A stretch of DNA of 64,000 nt from Microvelia longipes. Taxonomy: Eukaryota > Arthropoda > Insecta > Hemiptera > Veliidae. Of this stretch, positions 48,246 to 59,132 are shown one piece after another. Made by a program: the position numbers and the translations under genes. Under the pieces are notes generated by a model that worked only from the letters and a program-made list of their open reading frames with translations, did not search any database and had not been told where the DNA came from. The DNA lies in NCBI GenBank assembly GCA_018340805.1, contig JACMZG010001913.1, positions 3,868,759 to 3,932,758 on the forward strand, in the 5' to 3' direction. Position 1 is the first letter of the stretch. Every line of letters begins with the position of its first letter.

Positions 48246-48773
48246 TCAGTCCTCCTTCCCAAAAATCTACTCCCCCCCCTCCATGGCCCCAACCTCATTA
48301 GCTCATGTTTTCTTCGAATGTTTGCTAAAATGTTAGTATATGGAAAATTTTATGACGCAATTTCTAGGTAAAAACTTGAAGGATCGATCAGAAAAAATGC
48401 CTCGACATGAGGCTTGAGGCTGTTATTTCAGCGTCACTCCTATTTGAAGTCTCCAACCTTAAGTAGGAAAATAATCGGTTAGGAAAAAAGAACATTAGGG
48501 CTGCTGAGTATAAATAAGTATCTAATAACTGCATTTACCACTAAGCAATAACTGCTGGACGGATATAGAAATTGGTATAATGCTTTTGGGATTAGGCAAT
48601 CACTCCTGGATGAGTACAACGTTTTTGGAATCAGAAAGCTTAGCGGAATCAGTCACCTAGTTCTCCCTTCAATTCCACCATTTAAAAAACCGCGTTGTTT
48701 TTTAAACTACTTTTTTGTCAAAAAGTAACTAAATGTATATACTGCTTTTAAAATCGGACAGCAACTGTTAGCT
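48246..48773. other. No gene recognised
   Basis: CTGATCAGTCAGTCCTCCTT at 48239 is related to TGATCAGTGAGTCCCCCCTA at about 52569. Otherwise unassigned. Confidence 0.45.
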
Positions 48774-49400
48774 ATCTAAGAGTCAGGCCTAAAAAATGTG
48801 ACTCATTTTGTACTACTTTTTCTCATTATGAAGAAAAAGCATAGTCTGCCTATCCAGAGTGGAGCCCTTCATACGAATGCGCTCGCTCAAAATATTAGAA
48901 AATCGCACAAATTCCAGTATCCTTGTAAGAGGTGGTTTTCTGTAGATCGTGTGGCAAAACATGGACAAAAATTTTTTAAGTTATGACATTTGTTAAATGG
49001 CCAAAAAATGCACATAAAGCCATTATTTTTCTAAAGAAATTAGCATACTTTGCATAAATTAAACATTTTTTTGGTGTTTTTGAAAGAACCATTTCAAAAT
49101 TTTCGGTTTAATCATCCGATTTTGATGATTAAACACTCGTTTATAGGAAATTTTATCAGCTTTACAAAATGGTCTCTTCATGTTTTCGCACAAGATTTAC
49201 AGGGATCCACTTATTGCAAGAAAACTGGAATTAGTGTGATTTTATAAAATTTTGTGCATGTGCAATTATATGAAAGGCTCCACTGTAGATAGGCAGACTA
49301 TGTTTTTTCTACATAATTTAAGTTGTATTTTCAGAAAAATTTGGTTTGAAGTAGTACAAAATGAGTCATATTTTTTCAGGTCTGGCTCTTGAACTCTAAG
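48774..49400. mobile_element. Foldback family FB3 (complete)
   Basis: CTAAGAGTCAGGCCTAAAAA at the left, GTCTGGCTCTTGAACTCTAA at the right, with the arm markers of 35691-36382. The frames at 48798-49247 are by-products. Confidence 0.8.
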
Positions 49401-49429
49401 AGACTATTAAGATGTTTTGGTATAGAGCT

Positions 49430-49640
49430 AATACTTTTGGATTGGTATGACAATTATTTAGGTCGTACGGATGGTAACCGCGTAAATGCAGATGATGGAT
49501 CCAGGATTCTTCATCTACATTGACGCGATCACCACCGGAAGGAATAAATTTACGACAATAACCGCGGAAGTCTACCAAGGGTATAAAAATGTATTTAACA
49601 AATTTTAATATCAGGCTACATAATAACACATCAAATATAC
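49430..49640. mobile_element. Penelope-like end fragment
   Basis: TTCTTCATCTACATTGACGC and GATCACCACCGGAAGGA correspond to 7690-7735. ACCGCGGAAGTCTACC corresponds to AACGCGGAAGCCTACGC at about 7745. Confidence 0.55.
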
Positions 49641-50199
49641 CTTTATCTTGCCTCCTTTGATACTCTGGACGTCATCTTTCGATTTTTTTCGTCCTTGGGC
49701 AGGATGCTTATCCTTCAGGATCATCCTGGCTGCTGCGAACGCCATGACGTCGAACACTCACGGGGGACTCTCCGGAAAATTCAATCCCCAAAATATATTT
49801 TATCTTGTATGTTCACCCTCCCCGCAACCATATGATCTGTGTTCAAGTCATTATTAGATGTACAATCCACTAAATTTAAGCTTTAATTAAAATTGTGCAG
49901 CAAAACTAATTGTTCAGCAGCTTACAAATCCAGTAGCTTTTAAATCCTTTTTTCTATATAAGGAGTTCTTATGTTTTCAATTAATATATAATATAATTTT
50001 ACCAATACCAAGCTTGGAATATTTGTGCAGCAAATTTACTAATTCGTTCAGCATAACTATCCTCTTTCCTAAGGAGTTATTTATTTTGTGATTTTTACTA
50101 ATATCATGCTTTTATGTGATTTTATAATATAACTTCTGTAGCTAATCTATTGCTTTGTCTGACTCTAATATATTTGTAACTTGGTCTGGTCGAATCATT
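49641..50199. other. Unassigned; short coding-like minus frame
   Basis: On the minus strand 49770-49630 reads MAFAAARMILKDKHPAQGRK with Lys-rich sequence after it, about 44 codons. GC content is higher here. It may be a relic of the PLE next to it or of another element; not assigned. Confidence 0.3.
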
Positions 50200-50505
50200 T
50201 TGATACTACCGAGTTTAGCAAAACATGAATAGTTGACACAATATAATTTTGCGGGAAACACCTATGGGAAATTTAACATGCAAAATGCATTCCGAAAAAG
50301 GCTCTGTAGGCGCCCTGATGAGTTAGACGTAAAGAAACAGAGTGGAACATGACGTTAAGACGAGCCATCGATGATGACGAATGTCAAATGATGGAACAGT
50401 TCCCAGATAGCATTGTATTTTGCTTGTTACAATTCCTATGTGTGTCTCGCACAATTATATTGCGTCAACTAATCATGTTTTGAAAAACTCGGTAGTATCA
50501 AATGA
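50200..50505 (+). mobile_element. Hammerhead foldback element HF (copy B, full length)
   Basis: Long inverted termini: TGATACTACCGAGTTTAGCA, AAACATGAATAGTTGACACA and ATATAATT at the left; CAATTATATTGCGTCAACTA, ATCATGTTTTGAAAAACTCG and GTAGTATCA at the right, about 100 bp each. The centre is as in copy A. This copy defines the element as about 305 bp. Confidence 0.85.
50301..50343 (+). ncRNA. Compact type III hammerhead motif (copy B)
   Basis: GCTCTGT, cleavable A (triplet GTA), stem I GGCGCC, CTGATGA (50315-50321), stem II GTTAGACGTAAA with its closing pair lost (C to A), GAAA, return ACAGAGT. Core intact but stem II weakened. Confidence 0.65.
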
Positions 50506-50580
50506 TACAACCATTTGAGTAAATGATTGGTCATAACAAGCAAATGGTCAAAACATCGGTAGTATCAAATGGTCGTATCA

Positions 50581-50845
50581 TTTGATATTACCTAGTTTTG
50601 CAAAACATGAATAGTTGACAAAACAGGAATATTATTGTGTAAGAGACACCTTTAGGAAATCGAACAAACAAAATGCATTCTGGCTCTGTCTTCGCCCTGA
50701 TGAGTTAGACGTAACGAAACAGAGTGGGACATGACATTATGTCGAGCCATCGATGGTGACGAATGTCGAATGATGGACCAAATCACAGATGTAGCATTGC
50801 ATTTTGCTTGTTACATTTCCTAGGTGTCCCTAGCACAATTATATT
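50581..50845 (+). mobile_element. Hammerhead foldback element HF (copy C)
   Basis: Left TTTTGCAAAACATGAATAGT, right CTTGTTACATTTCCTAGGTG and CACAATTATATTGG. The outer right arm is lost. It lies 75 bp from copy B in the same orientation. Confidence 0.85.
50683..50725 (+). ncRNA. Compact type III hammerhead motif (copy C)
   Basis: GCTCTGT (50683-50689), cleavable C (50690, GTC), TTCGCC in place of GGCGCC, CTGATGA (50697-50703), perfect stem II GTTA-GACG-TAAC, GAA, return ACAGAGT. Core perfect, but the stem I palindrome is broken. Confidence 0.7.
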
Positions 50846-51050
50846 GGTTTGGTTGTACTATCTTTTTTTTAAAGTTATTTATTCTTGTTTCATTAATAAG
50901 CTTTAATTAAAATTTTATGAAGATATTCATTAAATTTATCTTTATAAATTTAAAAAGAATGATTTACTTTTGTGCATCGTTATTTTTAAAAATATGAAGT
51001 ATATTTAATGATAAAGTTAAAAATTAATTAAATTTTAATATTCTACAAAA
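50846..51050. other. No gene recognised
   Basis: AT-rich spacer. Confidence 0.4.
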
Positions 51051-51054
51051 GAAG

Positions 51055-51245
51055 TCATGCAGTAAATAATACTTAAGACAAGCCTAAGAGTAAACTAGAC
51101 TAGAGGAAACCCGAGGTAAATCTATGCGCATGCGCGGATTATTCCAGGGTATAAATACCTTTGGTCTTCTCGTATGACTTCAGTTTCAGAGTGAACGAAC
51201 CAATGAATAAAAATTTAATTTCTAGTCAAGTAATGAAAAAATGAG
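51055..51245 (+). mobile_element. Probable solo LTR (boundaries uncertain)
   Basis: Within 90 bp there are an NRF-1-like palindrome, a TATA box, a TCAGTT initiator, and AATAAA at 51206-51211, about 25 bp after the start site. A start and a poly(A) signal this close is the usual layout of an insect LTR. I could not fix the TG...CA ends or find a primer-binding site, so a short ordinary promoter remains possible. Confidence 0.4.
51125..51185 (+). promoter_or_regulatory. Core promoter: NRF-1-like site, TATA box, initiator
   Basis: TGCGCATGCGC (51125-51135), TATAAATA (51150-51157) and TCAGTT (51180-51185). The initiator A lies 32 bp after the first T of the TATA box. TCAGT is the arthropod initiator consensus. 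Confidence 0.65.
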
Positions 51246-51575
51246 GGGCGGCATAGGGACAGTGTTTTCCGACTCCCACCCTTCACACGGCCCTGAGCAA
51301 ATTCTGTCACTTTTAGTTCCTCCGAATACCCGCATTGCAGCGCTAAATATGCGCAAAATAAGCACTAAATTTGCGCAAAATATGCCTTAAATATGCGCTA
51401 AATATGCGGGTATCCTCCGAATACCCGCATTGCAGCTCAGTTATCAGTGATAATTGATCCCACCAAAACATCCCGTCTTTTATGGTAAAGGAAGTTTTAG
51501 GTTATAAGGAAGGTTAGAACAAAAAATGTATTTAATTAAATTGTGATTTCTTTGCATAATAATAAAGTTACTTAA

Positions 51576-51878
51576 TTATTTAGTTATTTCAAAAGTTATT
51601 TGATGAAAAAGGGTGATATTTAAGTGAAATAAAGTAAAATAATAGATCGACGAGAAGGTTATCCGTTCATTACGATCGCCTCTGAAGGTACATACAGCGT
51701 ATCCCATCCATCCATTTAGAATCCATTTTTCCAGTTCTAGCGTACCAGACTGGATTCCCTCCGCATGGTTCATACAGCAAATATTACCGTATTTAGATTC
51801 GTACTCGATACGATCCGTGGGTTTAGAAGTGTGTGTGAACGTACTTACTATTGATGTTTTATTCGCATTACTTTTCAT
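51576..51878 (-). CDS. Unrecognised 100-codon frame
   Basis: Begins with an ATG. The first 80 residues look compositionally ordinary (Cys, Trp and Gly present: GNICCMNHAEGIQSGTLELE, WILNGWMGYAVC) and are GC-richer than the tail. I do not recognise a family. It could be an exon or a transposon relic. No promoter or splice evidence. Confidence 0.2.
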   Translation of the reverse strand: MKSNANKTSIVSTFTHTSKPTDRIEYESKYGNICCMNHAEGIQSGTLELEKWILNGWMGYAVCTFRGDRNERITFSSIYYFTLFHLNITLFHQITFEITK

Positions 51879-52174
51879 ATGAACTATATTTTTTCAGTAA
51901 TATAACAGAAAGTCGTTTAAGTTGTTAATTTACTTTCTGAACTTAGTTAAGAGCGGACTTAGTAACGATAAGCCGAGCTCTCACGACACAAAAAACATTT
52001 GGGTTGGGCTTTGATAGCCCAGCCAACGCCCAGTAATCCAATTCAAGAGGTCATTTTTAGTAATTTTATCATATTTAAGACACTATGTATTTAGTATTGG
52101 GTTAAACAAATAATCGTATAATATAAACGTATAGTATAAAATATACGCATAATATACGCGTTAAACTATCTTAC
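51879..52174. other. No gene recognised
   Basis: AT-rich spacer. Confidence 0.4.
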
Positions 52175-52415
52175 AGATATAAGCGTATAAATGTTTTACA
52201 GACATATGTCAACACTGCAATGCATATAAGCGTATAAATGTATTATAGACATATGTTAACACTGCAATGCATATAAGCGTATGAATGTTTTCAGACATAT
52301 GTTAACACTGCAATACATATAAGCGTATAAATGTTTTACAGACATATGTTAACACTGCAATACATATAAGCGTATGAATGTTTTACAGACATATGTTAAC
52401 ACTGCAATGCAGTGT
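52175..52415. repeat. 47-bp satellite
   Basis: Five units of CATATAAGCGTATAAATGTT, TTACAGACATATGTTAACAC, TGCAATG. Confidence 0.92.
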
Positions 52416-52689
52416 TTCTTGTTTATATAAGTAGTATACTGCCACGATATAATCACATTTCCAAATGTATTAGTCAAAAAACGTGATTTGTTTACATTAT
52501 GTTGTATATGTCAATCAACAAAAACGGAAATAATTTTTGTATATGTCAATGGTCAAACATATATTATTGATCAGTGAGTCCCCCCTACATGACCCCAATC
52601 CAAAACTCATTTTTTCTTTGAAAGTTCTCCAAAATTAGTAGAATGTTCGAGTGGTTTAAACTTTACAAACACCGAATATTCGTCAAGAC

Positions 52690-53825
52690 AATTATTAATG
52701 TACCACTCACTTTCAATAAAGAACGGAGTGCCTCAGGGTTTTGTTATTGGACCCCTGCTGTTCTTAATTTACATTAATGATCTCCCTGAATATGGAGCCT
52801 TGAGTCCGAGATTTGCGGATGATACTACATATGCAGTTAGTGGAAAGCATCTTGATGTAATAGTTAATAAAATTCACGTTATTGACTGGTTTTACAGAAA
52901 ATAAGTTAACTTTAAATGAGTCAAAAAAACCAGATTAACTCACACTCTTAAATATAATAAAAATAGGAAAATAAAAATTTCACCCATTAAAGTACTTGGA
53001 GTGTCCCTTGAAAGCACACTTAACTGGAAAGCTCATGTTCATGATAGTAAACTTTCATCTATTTTATTTTTGCTACGTAAACTTAGTTTAACTTTAGACA
53101 TTGATGCCATGAAGCTTGCTTACTATGTGCATTTTCATTCGAGTATGCTGTATTTTATTTATTAAAGATTGGGGAGCAGCCCCCGTAGCCAACAGTATTT
53201 TTATTTTGCAAAATTTTGAAAACTCTCTGTATCATGAATAATGCTAAACATGACGCTAAGTGCAAACAATATTTTATTGAAAATAAAATTTTAACTTTTC
53301 ATTCAGCCTATATTTTTTCATTGTTGTTGTTCGTTTAAGCAAAGTTTGATGAGGAGGAGTTCAATTATATTAAGAACCACAATTATGGCACTAGATATAT
53401 TGCTAACATCAATATTCCACCTTGTAGATTCAACAAATCGCACACCAGTCTTCAAGCGTGAATGGAATAAGGTCCTTTAATAAATCACCCGCGTAAATAG
53501 TTGAACTTCCACCAAAAATTTTCAAAAAAAGTATTAAAACATTGTTGCTTGAGAAAGCCTACTATAATGTTAACGAGTTTTAGGCTGATAACTTAGTATT
53601 CCCCCCCTAAATGTTTAGTGTTTCTCTTGTAATGTTATATTTTTTTTGCTTTTTATTTTTAATCAAGTTCGTTATTCAAGTTACTCCCTCTATGTTTATG
53701 CAGTCTATGTAATAATTTACAATCATTGTTTTTATTGTTTATTTAATTTCATCGTAAAATTTTGACAATTGAGAAACTTTGTAATAAAGTAACCTCAAGT
53801 ATGTAAATAAATAAATAAATATATA
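52690..53825 (+). pseudogene. Jockey-like non-LTR retrotransposon relic
   Basis: RT motif B-C segment GVPQGFVIGPLLFLIYINDL and then FADDTTYAVSG (52720-52860). After frame changes come KVLGVSLESTLNWKAHVHD, LLRKLSLTLDIDAMKLAYY, WGAAPVANSIFIL, INNAKHDAKCKQYF, FSLLLLFV and LLLEKAYYNVNEF (to about 53583). The 3' end has a TAAATAAATAAAT tail (53800-53825). The catalytic DD is kept but the fingers, palm start and endonuclease are absent and there are stops and shifts. Same family as 1735-2101. Confidence 0.85.
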
Positions 53826-54110
53826 AATTTAGACATTAATTTTTCAGTACTCAAACCATCACTTGACAAAAAACGGAAACGGGAAAACCATGACACCGTT
53901 ACACTTCATAATAAAAGACACAAAGCATCATAACGTCAGATGACTCACACGCACACCTGACTCACACACCTGACTACTCAGGGTCACGGCCTTGACTCAG
54001 TACACATTCCCTTTATAAACCCTTTCCTACTTCCTCCCTTATCTTCAGAGGGCTCGTCGTGCTCATTGAGACTAGAAGTTAATCACTGATATAACTTTAT
54101 TGGTTGAGAT
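53826..54110 (+). promoter_or_regulatory. Possible TATA promoter
   Basis: TTTATAAAC (54012-54020) followed by TCTTCAG at 54042-54048. Upstream are repeated GACTCACACACCTGACT words (about 53940-53980). It may be part of another LTR; weak. Confidence 0.3.
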
Positions 54111-54126
54111 CTCGAGTGTTGCCCCG

Positions 54127-54162
54127 CCTGCTGATGATGGCGTTTGCCTAAACCGGTCCAGG
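54127..54162 (+). ncRNA. Hammerhead-like motif with one core change
   Basis: Stem I CCTG, core CTGATGA, extra T, stem II GGC-GTTT-GCC, TAAA (G12 replaced by T), palindromic stem III ACCGGT, cleavable C (GTC), stem I return CAGG. Everything except G12 fits. Confidence 0.55.
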
Positions 54163-54343
54163 GATATTTATATCCAACAGCAAGTATCGACGGTATCTTA
54201 TCCTTTAAGTGTGATGTCGTTCACCAAATACTAGTGCTGCTATCCCTTGTTCCTCTAAACTAGATAAATAAATAATTTTAAATAAAAACAGATTAAGTAC
54301 ACAAAAGTCCTAAATGTTTTTAATATAGAAGAATTAAATAATT

Positions 54344-54370
54344 TTTCGACTAAAAATTAGTCATCATCAG
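54344..54370 (-). ncRNA. Hammerhead-like motif, stem III lost
   Basis: CTGATGA, extra T, GACTAA/TTAGTC and GAAA are perfect. The following AGCTTAGTT has decayed to AAATTATTT, so stem III and stem I cannot form as in the partners. Confidence 0.5.
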
Positions 54371-54548
54371 AGTTTACAATATATAATATAAATGAAATAA
54401 ACAATTTACAAACTTCATCATATTTCACCTTGGTATGGTTTAGTAAGCTATGTTTAAACCATACAAAAATGTAAAACCATACCAAGGTGCAATATGTATG
54501 TAGTTTGTAAAATTGTTTATTTTATTTTATATTATATATTGTTAAACT

Positions 54549-54575
54549 CTGATGATGACTAATTTTTAGTCGAAA
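54549..54575 (+). ncRNA. Hammerhead-like motif, stem III changed
   Basis: Core and stem II perfect, but GAAAACTTAGTT replaces GAAAGCTTAGTT, breaking the AGCT palindrome. Confidence 0.5.
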
Positions 54576-54640
54576 ACTTAGTTAATTATTATATATTAAA
54601 AAGTATAGGACTTTTGTCTAATTAATCTGTTTTTATTTAT

Positions 54641-55334
54641 TTTTTTATAAGTCCACAAAAAGAAACTTTTAAATATAATTTTACTTTTTTACTCTATTGT
54701 AATATAGGAAGTATTCTGTTTACCCTATAAGTCGGGATAATTAATGGAGCCCTTAAAGGGATAATTCCGGTGATATCCCAGTTTCGGATTTTTATCACAA
54801 AGGTTACTTTTCCTATATACTTACGGTATAAATAAAGAAAATTAAAAATAGTCTGTTATCATAAAAATGACCCCATTCTCCTCTCTTACTGTAAACTTAT
54901 GAATCAATATTTTCTCACTTAATCACCCCTTTCAGATTATTTAAAATCCGTCTTAAAAGCGTTTTGATTAATAATTAATTTGATTATTCGTTAAGAATAA
55001 ATGGAAGCGTTAATACTTTTAATGGGTTTTTTATTTTTTTAAGCTTCTTCTTTAAATTGTCAATACACCGCGGAATCAATTAATTGACATATATATTAAC
55101 GATGACAGACGAAGTAAATGAATAAAAAAAGTTAAAAATATGGACAGAATAAGTCTAACAGATATCTGGCACAAAGGTTTGCGTACAGGACGAATTTCCC
55201 TTCATTTTTAGGTATTTCCGTGCTTTTTTATTTTTAACGAATTTTTTAAAATTTTGATGACTGAAAAATTTCGTTCATTTGAGCAGCACATCTAAACAAA
55301 AAGTTTATTTTTTTATAATTTTTAACTCTTAAGC
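54641..55334. other. No gene recognised
   Basis: GATATCCCAGTTTCGGATTT at about 54772 is a D1 scrap. A degraded S1-like scrap (GACGAATTTCCCTTCATTTT) is near 55189. Otherwise AT-rich. Confidence 0.45.
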
Positions 55335-55865
55335 ATAAAAGAGTTATGCTCATAGGAGTTATGCTCATGAGAGTTATGCTCATGGGAGTTATGCTCATGA
55401 GATTTATGCTCATGAGAGGTTATGTCATGGGAGTTAGCTCATGAGAGTTATGCTCATGGATGTATATGCTCTGCTCATGGGAGTTATGCTCATGGGAGTT
55501 GGGAGTTAGCTCTTGAGAGTTATGCTCATGGAGTTATGCTCATGAGAGTTATGCTCATGAGAGTTATGCTCATGAGAGTTATGCTCATGGGAGTTATGCT
55601 CATGGGAGTTATGTCATGAGAGTTATGCTCATGAGAGTTATGCTCATGAGAGTTATGCTTCATGAGAGTTATGCTCATGGGAGGTTATGCTCATGGGAGT
55701 TATGCTCATGGGAGTTAGCATGGGAGTTATGCTATGGGAGTTATGCTCATGGGAGTTATTTCATGGGATTATGGTCATGCGAGTTATGCTCATGAGAGTT
55801 ATGCTCATGAGAGTTATGCTCATGAGAGTTATGCTCATGGGAGTTATGCTCATGGGAGTTATGCG
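55335..55865. repeat. 15-bp satellite
   Basis: About 35 copies of GAGTTATGCTCATGA / GAGTTATGCTCATGG, with blocks of each variant. The Met-Leu-Met frames are by-products. Confidence 0.97.
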
Positions 55866-55950
55866 TGGTCCAGACACACGCACAAAGTCATCATGATGAA
55901 AATTACTCAAAACGTCATGATATGTTTGAAACAAATAATCATTGATGGCT

Positions 55951-56155
55951 CGACATAATGTCTTGTCCCACTCTAATTCGTTACGTCTAACTTATCAGGG
56001 CGCCGACAGAGCCATCATGATGACGAATGTCGAATGAAGGAACAGTTCCCAGATGTAGCGTTGCATCTAGCTTGTTACATTTCCTAGGAGTCTCACACAA
56101 TTATAATATGTCAACTACTCATGTTTTGCAAAACTTGGTAGTATCAAATGATATA
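55951..56155. mobile_element. Hammerhead foldback element HF (copy D, module inverted)
   Basis: Right side as in other copies: GATGACGAATGTCGAATGAA, GGAACAGTTCCCAGATGTAG, CTTGTTACATTTCCTAGG and CATGTTTTGCAAAACTTGGT. The left arm is lost into the 15-bp array. The hammerhead module between GATGGCTC (55954) and GAGCCATC (about 56010) is in reverse orientation relative to copies A-C. Confidence 0.8.
55970..56012 (-). ncRNA. Compact hammerhead motif (copy D, decayed)
   Basis: Minus strand: GCTCTGT, C, GGCGCC, CTGATAA (G8 changed), stem II GTTA-GACG-TAAC, GAATT in place of GAAAC. Two core changes should abolish cleavage. Confidence 0.6.
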
Positions 56156-56575
56156 CTGTTCCTTATACCTGCTGGAAAAGTTATAATAATATAGGTCAAG
56201 AAAATTTTGTATTCTACGAATACAATTTTTTTCCATTTTCCCAAAATAAGAAAAATTGATTTCAAGAAATGGAGAAACAGTATAAAGAAGAAGGTATAAA
56301 GAAGAAGATTTATAATTTTTAGGGGAAAACTTAAATGGATAAATATTGGAGTAGAAAATAGGGCATAAAATGCCGTTAATCTTCGGGGGCATTCGAGGAA
56401 TCTGAGAAAAGGGGGGTAGAAGGATGTTGGGAACAGGGAAATGTGGGGGGGGGATTTAAAGTTTTTTATTTCTCGGGATATTATTGATAAAACTATTTTA
56501 TTGGTTTTCTGTTTTTATTGGAGGAATAATTGTTTTTATCTATTTACAACACTGACGCAAGTCAATACTCAAATC
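56156..56575. other. No gene recognised
   Basis: AT-rich; minus frame 56144-56392 overlaps the end of copy D and has no recognisable feature. Confidence 0.45.
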
Positions 56576-56578
56576 TTA

Positions 56579-57803
56579 GGCCCGTATTCAAAGACGTTTT
56601 CCTAACATTTTCCTAACATTTTCCTAACATTCTTCTAACTTTTTCCTAACTTTTTCCTAACATTCTCCTAACACCTAACTTTTTCCTAACATTTTCCTAA
56701 CATTCTCCTAACATTCTCCTAACATTCTCCAACATTTTCCTAACATTCTCCTAACATTTTCCTAACTCCTAACACTCACCTTAGGTTTAGGTAAGGGAAA
56801 TGTTTTTAAGCCACGAAATTTAAATGATCGTTCCTGTGTTTTAAAAGTCATTTAGAGGCTTCGCATGATTTTTTTAGTAAGAACCTAAGGTAGTTAAGTC
56901 AAAAAGTGATACCATTGTAAATAACGTAATATATCGCAAAATATCAATGTTATTAACTTATTACTGGATTTATGACACACTTTGTCGTATTAATAACTAT
57001 CTACATAAATTTACATAATACTGTTAATCCACTTACCTTACTATTAGGGAGTTTACCCTGAAATTCTTTTAACACAATCAGATTTTTTATTTTATATGGT
57101 CTGTTTGGGGCCGGCGATCGATTCAAAGAGGAAATTCAGTTGGTCCGGTGTGAATAATTCAGCCATTATTATACCAAAAAAATTGTACACAAGCAAAAAT
57201 GAATTTGATGACAAAATACGAAAAACAAAATTGTGTAAATGATTTAGCAAAATGAAACAGTGTTGCACTGATTAACAGGTTTTATTTAGACACCTTTGGA
57301 TTCGTACAACCTGGTCCAGGTTTAAACTTGAAACGCTTGATACTGCTTTATTTATGAAAGCTGTTACAATAATTGAACATTGTATTTGTATTTAACTCTA
57401 CTGTTTACTGAAAACATAAGTAAATAAAGTTTCTAATATATTTAACATTCGCCAAAGGAAGGCCGCATTGTTGTTTATGACAAAGTGTGTCGTAAATTCA
57501 GGTAATAAGTTAATAACATTGATATTTTGCGATATATTACGTTACTTACAATGGTATCACTTTTTGACATAACTACCTTAGGTTCTTACTAAATAAAATC
57601 ATGCGAAGCCTCTAAAAGACTTTTAAAACACGATAGGAGAACGTTAGGAGAATGTTAGGAAGATGCTAGGAGCTAGGAAATGTTAGGAAAAAGTTAGGAG
57701 GTTAGGAAATGTTAGGAAAAAGTTAGGAAAATGTTAGGAAAATGTTAGGAAAAAGTTAGGAGAATGTTAGGAAAATGTTAGGAAACGTCTTTGAATACGG
57801 GCC
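56579..57803. mobile_element. Harbinger-like MITE, 1225 bp, TTA target duplication
   Basis: Termini GGCCCGTATTCAAAGACGTT and its complement AACGTCTTTGAATACGGGCC, flanked by TTA at 56576-56578 and 57804-57806. Subterminal arrays of TTTCCTAACAT (left) and ATGTTAGGAAA (right) lie in opposite orientation. Inner arms carry TTCGCATGATTTTTTTAGTA and AACGTAATATATCGCAAAAT and their complements. The GGCCCGTATTC end and three-base TWA duplication are typical of PIF/Harbinger. It keeps a coding scrap but no transposase. Confidence 0.8.
56990..57166 (-). pseudogene. N-terminal coding scrap inside the Harbinger-like element
   Basis: From ATG at 57166 the minus strand reads MAELFTPDQLNFLFESIAG, then one extra base shifts the frame into NRPYKIKNLIVLKEFQGKLP and NSKVSGLTVLCKFM. 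The composition is protein-like in an otherwise non-coding element. I infer the beginning of an accessory (possibly DNA-binding) protein of the parent element. The domain is not identified. Confidence 0.5.
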
Positions 57804-57856
57804 TTAGAATAATACTATACATAGAAGGAGCACAGGACCGTTAACACAATGTAATT

Positions 57857-58315
57857 CTACTGATAACACGAAAGCCGGTTGACTGGTGGTCTTAAGTAGG
57901 GTTACCACACTAACAACAAAACATTATTTTAAATGTGTGTCATAAAAATCCATTAACAAAGAAAGGTCGCAAAGAACAAATATAATAACTTAAAATACCT
58001 GCTGAGTATTTAATAAAACCGGCCTTAGCATAGCAAAAAGATAGCGGAATACAAGAATCTACATTTAGTCGACAAGGACTACATTGAATATAATTTTAAT
58101 TAAAAACGTTAAACTACAATTTAAAATGCTTTAAATATTGTAATGCACCGATATTATATTAATATTTTATGAATAATAAATCATTAATTAATAATAGAAC
58201 ATAATAATTCAAGCAACCGGAAGTATTGCCAACTTTTTATGAGAAAATTGTATATTGTTAGGTGGCAGCATTACTTAAGACCGCCAGTGAACCGCCTTTC
58301 GTGTTATCAATAAGT
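57857..58315. mobile_element. Foldback element, family FB7
   Basis: GATAACACGAAAGCCGGTTG and GGTGGTCTTAAGTAGGGTTA at the left; TACTTAAGACCGCCAGTGAA and CGCCTTTCGTGTTATC at the right. Arms of about 55 bp; AT-rich interior. Confidence 0.75.
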
Positions 58316-58317
58316 AT

Positions 58318-59130
<813 letters not shown>

Positions 59131-59132
59131 TA

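Larger units (their letters stand above)
54280..54640. mobile_element. Inverted pair of Penelope-like ends with hammerheads (copy 2)
   Basis: AATAAAAACAGATTAAGTAC at the left, TAATTAATCTGTTTTTATTT at the right, CATACCAAGGTGCAATATG near the centre. Same arrangement as 46115-46463. Confidence 0.7.
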
